Shown here piece after piece: positions 8,225 to 13,559 of a stretch of DNA of 21,680 bases. Origin of the DNA: CAG-791 sp963629395 (lineage in GTDB: Bacteria; Bacillota; Clostridia; Lachnospirales; Lachnospiraceae); contig CAVGIV010000050.1 of the NCBI GenBank assembly GCA_963629395.1, positions 1 to 21,680 on the forward strand, in the 5' to 3' direction. Numbering within the stretch: position 1 is the first letter of the stretch; each line of letters opens with the position of its first letter. The position numbers were made by a program, and so were the translations under genes. The notes below the pieces were generated by a model. The model worked only from the letters and a program-made list of their open reading frames with translations. It made no database searches and was not told the origin of the DNA.

Positions 8225-9460
8225 TCACACCTTTCTGAAGGCAAGGCAGGCATTATGCCCTCCAAAGCCGAGTGAATTGGAAAGTGCCAGCGTAATATCT
8301 GCTCTTATCGCCGTCTGCGGGACATAGTTAAGATCGCATTCCTCATCCGGTTCGCATAGATGAATCGTCGGAGGAATGATCCCCTCGTTCAGTGCCAGAA
8401 GGCACGCCATCGCCTCAACCGCACCGGCCGCGCCCAGCATGTGTCCTGTCATGGATTTCGTGGAGCTTATATAAGCCTTCCTTGCCGGTTCCTCACCGAG
8501 TGCCCTTTTAATAACAGCCGTCTCCACCACGTCATTCATAGGGGTTCCGGTACCATGCGCATTGATATAAACGGTATCATCTTCCCTGTATCCTGCTTCC
8601 TTCATGGCGTCTGTCATCGCCTGCGCTCCTCCGCGTCCGTCCGGATGGGGTGCCGTGATGTGATAGGCGTCACAGGTGGATCCGTAGCCGCAGATCTCGC
8701 CGTAAATCCTGGCTCCGCGTGATCTTGCGTGCTCATATTCCTCCAGAATAAGTGCGGCAGCGCCCTCACCGATGACAAAGCCGCCTCTTCGTTTATCAAA
8801 TGGAAGAGAAGCCGCATCCGGGTTGTCCGACACAGAAAGTGCCTGCATATTGGTAAATCCTGCAATGGCAGACGGTACAATTGCAGCCTCGGCTCCTCCC
8901 GCAATGACTGCATCAGCATATCCGTGACGGATAAGGCGCATGGCCTCTCCGATCGCATTGGAACCGGATGCACAGGCCGTAACCGCCGGCATGGCAGGAC
9001 CGCGGCAGTCATGCCGGATAGCGATGAGTCCTGCTGCCATATTGCCGATCATCATCGGTACGAACAGCGCAGAAACGCGGCGCGGTCCCTTCTCCAAAAG
9101 CTTTGTGTGCTCCGCTTCAAAGGTTCCTATACCGCCAATGCCGGTGCCCATAATAACGGCAAAGCGTTCCGGCTCGACGGTTCCCGTGACACCGCTTTCA
9201 CTCACAGCCTGCTGCGCGGCTGCAGCAGCAAACTGCGCATAACGATCTGTGCGCAGCAGCTCATTGACCTCCATGTATTCCCGGGGATCAAAATTTTTCA
9301 CCTGTGCTGCCAGCTTTGTCTTGAATTTCTCCGTATCAAAATAAGTAATGGGCGCAATGCCGCTCCTGCCATCCTTCATGCTCTGCCAGGTATCTGCGGC
9401 ATTGTTTCCAAGGGGTGTAACTGCACCGATCCCGGTAACAACAACTCTTCTTGCGTTCAT
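8225..9460 (-). CDS. fabF: Beta-ketoacyl-ACP synthase II
   Basis: Condenses acyl-ACP with malonyl-ACP to extend the chain by two carbons. The 411-residue thiolase-fold protein has the full catalytic set: C163 in VTACASGSNAIGEA, H302 in NAHGTGTPMND and H340 in STKSMTGHMLGAAG. It opens with RRVVVTGIGAVTPLGNN, the normal family start, with AAGGAG 8 bases upstream of ATG 9460. It follows fabG by 12 bases. It is the only condensing enzyme in the window; no FabH (the initiating synthase) is encoded here. Confidence 0.96.
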   Translation of the reverse strand: MNARRVVVTGIGAVTPLGNNAADTWQSMKDGRSGIAPITYFDTEKFKTKLAAQVKNFDPREYMEVNELLRTDRYAQFAAAAAQQAVSESGVTGTVEPERFAVIMGTGIGGIGTFEAEHTKLLEKGPRRVSALFVPMMIGNMAAGLIAIRHDCRGPAMPAVTACASGSNAIGEAMRLIRHGYADAVIAGGAEAAIVPSAIAGFTNMQALSVSDNPDAASLPFDKRRGGFVIGEGAAALILEEYEHARSRGARIYGEICGYGSTCDAYHITAPHPDGRGGAQAMTDAMKEAGYREDDTVYINAHGTGTPMNDVVETAVIKRALGEEPARKAYISSTKSMTGHMLGAAGAVEAMACLLALNEGIIPPTIHLCEPDEECDLNYVPQTAIRADITLALSNSLGFGGHNACLAFRKV

Positions 9461-9472
9461 CGTCCTCTCTCC

Positions 9473-10201
9473 TTACATGGCAATTCCGCCGTCAACACGC
9501 AGGATCTCACCGGTTACATACTCTGCCGTCACAAGATAGGCAACGGCATCCGCGACCTCCCTCGCCTCTCCCATCCTGCCCAGCGGAATCTCTCGAAGAA
9601 GTGCGTTTCCCGTCTGATCCTGCGTCATATCGGTCGCGATAAAGCCGGGAGCAACTGCATTGCAGCGAATTCCCTTGGGTGCAAGCTCCCTGGCAACGGA
9701 CTTGGTAAGCCCGATCAGCCCGGCCTTTGATGCGGAATAATTGCACTGTCCGGCATTCCCCATCAGACCCGAAACAGAGGAAACATTTACAATGCAGCCC
9801 TCGCGTTCCCGAAGGAAAAATCCCGTCATGTGCCGAATCATGTTGAAGGCACCCTTGAGATTGGTAGCAAGCACCGCATCAAAATCCTCCTCCTTCATCA
9901 CGGCAAGCAGACCGTCCCTTGTAATTCCCGCATTATTAATCAGGATCTGGACTGTACCAAAATCACGTTTTATCCTCGCCGCAGTCTCCTTTACCGCGGA
10001 GTAATCGGCGACATCGCACCGGTATGCCTGCGCCTTGATGCCGTACTTTTCTCTGCAGCACTCGGCAACACTCTCCGCAGCGGATGCATTTCCTGCATAA
10101 ATAACGGCTATGTCGGCGCCCAATGAAGCAAGCCTGTAAACAATGGCTTCCCCGATGCCGCGAGAGCCGCCGGTTACAACGGCTGTCTTTCCTTTCAGCA
10201 T
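9473..10201 (-). CDS. fabG: 3-oxoacyl-ACP reductase
   Basis: NADPH-dependent reduction of 3-oxoacyl-ACP to 3-hydroxyacyl-ACP. The 242-residue short-chain dehydrogenase has the cofactor loop TGGSRGIG (10-17), the structural LINNAG, and the catalytic triad S142, Y155 and K159 in NYSASKAG. It ends with TGEILRVDGGIAM. ATG 10201 is inside the last codons of fabD (7-bp overlap, 10195-10201), with GGGAGGTG as binding site; upstream in-frame sequence belongs to fabD. The overlap suggests translational coupling. Confidence 0.96.
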   Translation of the reverse strand: MLKGKTAVVTGGSRGIGEAIVYRLASLGADIAVIYAGNASAAESVAECCREKYGIKAQAYRCDVADYSAVKETAARIKRDFGTVQILINNAGITRDGLLAVMKEEDFDAVLATNLKGAFNMIRHMTGFFLREREGCIVNVSSVSGLMGNAGQCNYSASKAGLIGLTKSVARELAPKGIRCNAVAPGFIATDMTQDQTGNALLREIPLGRMGEAREVADAVAYLVTAEYVTGEILRVDGGIAM

Positions 10202-11094
10202 TCCCTCACCTCCCTGAGATATTCGGCGGCAACTGCCGTCTTTACATCTGCATGATTCCTTCGGATCAGATTGGTAAGTGTTCTTCCGGGTCCGATCTCG
10301 ATAAAGGTATCTGCACCGTCCTTGATCATGCTGCAGATCAGCTTCTCCCACTGCACCGGACTGCAGATCTGCGAAGAAAGGAGGTCTGCTGCATCATCGC
10401 CGTAGGGCTCTGCCGTCCGATTCGAATACAGCGGGATATCCGGCCTTCGTACATCCGCCTTTGTCAATTCCTCCGCAAATGCCCTGGCCGCATCGTTCAT
10501 AAACGGCGAATGGAAGGCTGCATTCACCTTGAGAGGAACAGCTTTGCCTCCTGCCCTTTTGACATCCGCCGCAAGGCTTTGAAGCTGTGAAGAAAGACCG
10601 GCCACCACCGTCTGCTCCGGCCCGTTATAATTCACCGGATAAACCTCCGGATACCGGCTGCACAGTTCCTCCACCTGCACAGGTGCAAGCTTCAGGACCG
10701 CCGCCATCGAAGTGTCCTGCCTGTCCGCTTCCCGCTGCATCAGCTCCCCGCGCTTACATACAAGGCGAAAGCCGGTCTCCTCATCAAACACGCCGCTGAC
10801 CGCCGCCGCGACAAGCTCACCAAGCGAAAAGCCCGCAACCATCCGGGGGACAATTCCCTTTTCCAGCAATACGCCGGCCGCCGCCAGTTCCGCGGCATAC
10901 AGACACGGCTGCGTGTTTTTTGTTTCCCTGAGTTCATCCTCTGTACCTCCAAAGCACTGGCGCAAGGTCCCGGGACGGATTCTCTCGCATACGTCAAAAA
11001 TCCTCTTCGCCGCCGGATATTCCTCGTAAAGCTCCTTTCCCATACCGGGAAACTGATCGCCCTGTCCGGAGAAAACAAATGCTATAGTATCCAT
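10195..11094 (-). CDS. fabD: Malonyl-CoA:ACP transacylase
   Basis: Transfers malonyl from CoA to ACP, supplying the extender unit for FabF. The 299 residues start MDTIAFVFSGQGDQFPGMGKELYEE. They carry the nucleophile S90 in GFSLGELVAA, R115, and H195 in NAAFHSPF. The start is placed at the conserved family beginning; the ATG lies inside the fabK coding region (13-bp overlap) and has only a weak binding site, so expression probably depends on coupling to fabK translation. The frame continues upstream to 11205 but that part is fabK sequence read in another frame. Confidence 0.94.
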   Translation of the reverse strand: MDTIAFVFSGQGDQFPGMGKELYEEYPAAKRIFDVCERIRPGTLRQCFGGTEDELRETKNTQPCLYAAELAAAGVLLEKGIVPRMVAGFSLGELVAAAVSGVFDEETGFRLVCKRGELMQREADRQDTSMAAVLKLAPVQVEELCSRYPEVYPVNYNGPEQTVVAGLSSQLQSLAADVKRAGGKAVPLKVNAAFHSPFMNDAARAFAEELTKADVRRPDIPLYSNRTAEPYGDDAADLLSSQICSPVQWEKLICSMIKDGADTFIEIGPGRTLTNLIRRNHADVKTAVAAEYLREVREC

Positions 11095-12026
11095 CTTGAT
11101 GCACCACAGAGGATCGACTCCGTCTCCTCCATAACCTCTCTCACGATTTCGGCTGCAGGCTGTTCTTTGCGGACCATGGCTGCGATCTGTCCTGAGAGAA
11201 AGCATCCCTTTTGCAAATCCCCCTCCTGAACCGCCAGGCGGAAAGCGCCCGCAGCCATCTCCTTCAATGCTTCATCCGATGCCCCTGCGTACTCCGCCTC
11301 GGAATACGCTCTGGAAAACCCGGTGCGGAGGCTCCGGACCGGATGCCCTGTGCGTTTTCCTGTTACCATCGTGCAAAGGTCGGTGGCCTTCAGAATCTTC
11401 TCCCTGTAGACCGGGTGAATTGTGCATTCATTGGCACACAGAAACCGCGTCCCCATCTGCACCCCCTCTGCGCCGAGCATAAACGCTGCAGCTGCGCCTC
11501 TGCCATCTGCGATACCGCCTGCCGCCATGACCGGAAGCTCCACTGCATCACAGATCTGCGGCACCAGCACCATCGTGGTAAGCTCTCCCACATGGCCTCC
11601 GCTCTCTGTGCCTTCGGCAATGAGCGCCGAAGCACCGAGCCTGGCCATCAGCCTGGCCATTCCGACGGAGGCAACTACAGGAATCACCTTGATTCCTGCA
11701 GCGATCCACTCCTTAATGTATGCAGAAGGATTGCCGGCACCGGTAGTTACCACATCAACCCTTTCCTCTATGACAACCCGTGCCACCTCGTCTGCATGAG
11801 GACTCAGCAGCATGATATTGACACCGATCGGCTTTCCGGTGATGCCGCGTGCAATTTGAATCTGCTCTCTGACATAGTCGCCGGAGGCATTTCCCGCCGC
11901 AATAATGCCAAGACCGCCGCCTTCTGACACAGCCGCGGCCAGCCTTCCATCTGCAATCCAGGCCATACCGCCCTGAAAAACCGGATAGTCAATGCCCAGC
12001 ATCTCGCAAATTGTTGTCCTGATCAT
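11082..12026 (-). CDS. fabK: Enoyl-ACP reductase II (FMN-dependent)
   Basis: Catalyses the last reduction of the elongation cycle using FMN and NAD(P)H, and replaces FabI. The 314-residue TIM-barrel protein belongs to the nitronate-monooxygenase-like family: DYPVFQGGMAWIAD near the start, GVNIMLLSP, the catalytic H145 in EGTESGGHVGELTT, and phosphate-binding AAGGIADGRG and GAEGVQMGTRF. ATG 12026 overlaps the acpP stop (ATGA, 12023-12026). The position next to acpP and fabD separates FabK from other family members with catabolic roles. FabK-type reductases are naturally insensitive to triclosan. Confidence 0.95.
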   Translation of the reverse strand: MIRTTICEMLGIDYPVFQGGMAWIADGRLAAAVSEGGGLGIIAAGNASGDYVREQIQIARGITGKPIGVNIMLLSPHADEVARVVIEERVDVVTTGAGNPSAYIKEWIAAGIKVIPVVASVGMARLMARLGASALIAEGTESGGHVGELTTMVLVPQICDAVELPVMAAGGIADGRGAAAAFMLGAEGVQMGTRFLCANECTIHPVYREKILKATDLCTMVTGKRTGHPVRSLRTGFSRAYSEAEYAGASDEALKEMAAGAFRLAVQEGDLQKGCFLSGQIAAMVRKEQPAAEIVREVMEETESILCGASRWIL

Positions 12027-12253
12027 AGGCCGTATCCCTTTTTGCTCTGAATGAACGTATCCAGATCATCTATGGTCTCCACCTTCTGATCCAGTTCGAT
12101 TTCGATGCCAATCTCATCCTCCAGGCTCATAAGAAGCTCCACCGTATCGAGTGAGTCGATGCCAAGGTCAGAGAACTTGCTCTCCGGCTTCACGTCGGAA
12201 ACATCACAGCCTGTACGTTCTGAAACAAGTTTCGCAATAGCGTCAAAGTACAT
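12023..12253 (-). CDS. acpP: Acyl carrier protein
   Basis: Small acidic protein (76 residues) that carries the growing acyl chain on a 4'-phosphopantetheine arm. The attachment serine is S34 in LGIDSLDTVEL. Helices before and after are typical (MYFDAIAKLVSERTGCDVSD; ELLMSLEDEIGIEIELD). ATG 12253 is chosen because GGAGG is 8 bases upstream; an in-frame ATG at 12268 would precede this site. It is the first gene of the fab/acc operon and overlaps fabK by 4 bases. Confidence 0.96.
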   Translation of the reverse strand: MYFDAIAKLVSERTGCDVSDVKPESKFSDLGIDSLDTVELLMSLEDEIGIEIELDQKVETIDDLDTFIQSKKGYGL

Positions 12254-12304
12254 AATCAATACCTCCAAAATAAATGCTCAAGCGATTTTCATTGACTGCT
12301 GCTC

Positions 12305-12358
12305 AGTATACGAGCCGAACGTTCCGTTAAAGGAGCACCAGCGTTCCCTGGGCGTTCC
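12305..12358 (-). promoter_or_regulatory. Putative activator-dependent promoter of the fab/acc operon
   Basis: On the minus strand TATACT (12310-12305) is a good -10 box, placing transcription start near 12298 and leaving a leader of about 45 bases to acpP. No -35 hexamer exists at 16-18 bp. Instead the heptamers GGAACGC (12358-12352), GGAACGC (12347-12341) and GGAACGT (12325-12319) stand on the same strand at offsets of 11 and 22 bp. The last ends exactly 8 bp before the -10. That geometry is known for promoters activated by SARP/OmpR-type winged-helix proteins. The functional assignment is inference. Confidence 0.45.
12320..12358. repeat. Three CGTTCC direct repeats on an 11-bp register
   Basis: CGTTCC occurs on the + strand at 12320-12325, 12342-12347 and 12353-12358. 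The last two are part of an 8-base repeat GCGTTCCC. The slot at 12331-12336, where an evenly spaced fourth copy would fall, is degenerate. Spacing of one and two helical turns puts all copies on one face of the DNA. Confidence 0.7.
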
Positions 12359-12378
12359 CCTTGCCGCAAATGTACCGA

Positions 12379-12400
12379 AAAATCCGGAAATCCGGATTTT
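12379..12400. promoter_or_regulatory. Perfect 22-bp palindrome, possible operator
   Basis: Ten-base arms AAAATCCGGA and TCCGGATTTT are separated by AA. It lies between the divergent acpP operon and the threonine-aldolase-like gene, about 70 bp upstream of the proposed fab -10 box. It could be a binding site for a dimeric repressor, or an AT-flanked hairpin. It does not match the FapR or FabT consensus as I know them. Confidence 0.5.
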
Positions 12401-12412
12401 GTCAGACCCAAA

Positions 12413-12442
12413 AGGGCACCCGTCTGTTAAGACGGATGCCCT
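12413..12442 (-). terminator. Strong hairpin, terminator-like on the minus strand
   Basis: A 12-bp stem (AGGGCATCCGTC with its partner, one G-T pair) encloses a 6-base loop and on the minus strand is followed by TTT then GGG. In that direction it looks like a weak intrinsic terminator. No minus-strand gene ends here, because the neighbouring gene is divergent. It may insulate the fab promoter from antisense transcription or be a remnant of an earlier arrangement. Confidence 0.5.
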
Positions 12443-12471
12443 AAAAGCATTGGAATTTTTTCGGAAATGTA

Positions 12472-12480
12472 TGCTATCCT
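12472..12480 (+). promoter_or_regulatory. Possible extended -10 of the threonine-aldolase-like gene
   Basis: TGC-TATCCT forms a TGn-extended -10 about 40 bases before the chosen start. TTGGAA (12450-12455) is the nearest -35-like hexamer but with a long 19-bp spacer. The call is tentative. Confidence 0.3.
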
Positions 12481-12518
12481 AATGCAAGGTTTGACTGAAT
12501 ATGAAGAAGGACGTACGA

Positions 12519-13559
12519 ATGATGCTTAATTTTGCAAGTGATTATACAGAAGGCTGCCATCCTGCCGTATTGGAGGCACTCACCAAAACCAATCTGGAGC
12601 AGCTGACCGGCTACGGCACAGACATTTATACGGAACGGGCCAAGGGGAAGCTGCGCGATTTTATTGGCTGCCCGGAAGCGGATATTTTCCTCCTGACAGG
12701 CGGAACGCAAACCAATCAGTTTGTCATTGATACAACCCTGCGCAGCTATGAGGGCGTGATTTCCGTGCAATCCGGTCACGTCAACTGCCATGAGGCCGGC
12801 GCCATTGAATTCACCGGCCACAAGGTTCTGACCCTTCCGAGTCATGAGGGGCGGATGGATGCTGCCGAGCTTGATCAGCTGGTGACGGGCTTTTATGCAG
12901 ATGGTGACCATCATCATATGGTATTCCCCGGCATGGTCTACATCAGCCACCCGACGGAATACGGTACGCTTTACCGCAAAGAGGAGCTGCAGGCCATTTC
13001 ACAGGTCTGCCGCAAATGGAAGCTGCCGCTCTTTCTCGATGGAGCGCGCCTTGGCTACGGACTCATGAGCCGCAATACAAATGTGACAATTGAGGACATC
13101 GCTGCGCTCACGGATGTATTCTACATCGGCGGCACAAAGGTTGGTGCCCTCTGCGGAGAGGCCGTCATATATCCCCGGGGGAATGCACCGGCACATGCCG
13201 TAACCATGATTAAGCAGCACGGTGCACTCCTGGCAAAGGGACGCCTCAACGGCATTCAGTTCGATGCGCTTTTTACGGATGATCTATATCGAAAGATCTC
13301 GGTCAATGCCATCGAACGGGCTGAGGAGCTCAAGGCGATCTTCCGCGATCGCGGCTATTCCTTTTTCATAGATTCTCCGACCAATCAGCAGTTCATCATC
13401 CTGCCGGCCGCTGCCATGGAGGCGTTGAAGGCAGCAGGCGTCATCTTCACGCCATGGGAGCCCTATGACGACACGCACATGGTGGTGCGCTTCTGCACGT
13501 CCTGGGCAACAACCGGCTCTCAGCTAACAGAGCTCGCTGCGCTGCTGGATCAGATATAA
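12519..13559 (+). CDS. Threonine-aldolase-like PLP enzyme
   Basis: A fold-type I PLP-dependent enzyme of 346 residues in the low-specificity L-threonine aldolase / beta-eliminating lyase family, which cleaves beta-hydroxy amino acids to glycine and an aldehyde. Visible features are LNFASDYTEGCHPAVLEAL at the start, TGGTQTNQ for cofactor phosphate binding, FLDGARLGYGL with D174, and IGGTKVGALCGEAV with the Schiff-base lysine K207. ATG 12519 is preferred over ATG 12501 because AGAAGGA lies 7 bases before it and the family normally begins near MLNFASDY; ATG 12522 is equally possible. It is divergent from acpP and its 3' end overlaps the convergent glycoside-hydrolase gene by 10 bp. The substrate cannot be fixed from sequence. 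Confidence 0.88.
   Translation: MMLNFASDYTEGCHPAVLEALTKTNLEQLTGYGTDIYTERAKGKLRDFIGCPEADIFLLTGGTQTNQFVIDTTLRSYEGVISVQSGHVNCHEAGAIEFTGHKVLTLPSHEGRMDAAELDQLVTGFYADGDHHHMVFPGMVYISHPTEYGTLYRKEELQAISQVCRKWKLPLFLDGARLGYGLMSRNTNVTIEDIAALTDVFYIGGTKVGALCGEAVIYPRGNAPAHAVTMIKQHGALLAKGRLNGIQFDALFTDDLYRKISVNAIERAEELKAIFRDRGYSFFIDSPTNQQFIILPAAAMEALKAAGVIFTPWEPYDDTHMVVRFCTSWATTGSQLTELAALLDQI

Noticed and set aside
8729..9730. A 333-codon open frame on the + strand opposite fabF and fabG
   Set aside because: It crosses two conserved genes on the other strand, has no binding site, and its Cys/Arg/His-rich composition is that of an antisense shadow.
12254..12500. FapR or FabT operator upstream of acpP
   Set aside because: I searched by eye for the TTAGTACC-type FapR box and the TTTGATTATCAAA-type FabT palindrome on both strands and found neither.
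12501..12518. ATG 12501 as start of the threonine-aldolase-like gene
   Set aside because: The sequence between 12504 and 12511 is itself the ribosome binding site (AGAAGGA) for ATG 12519, and family members begin near MLNFASDY.
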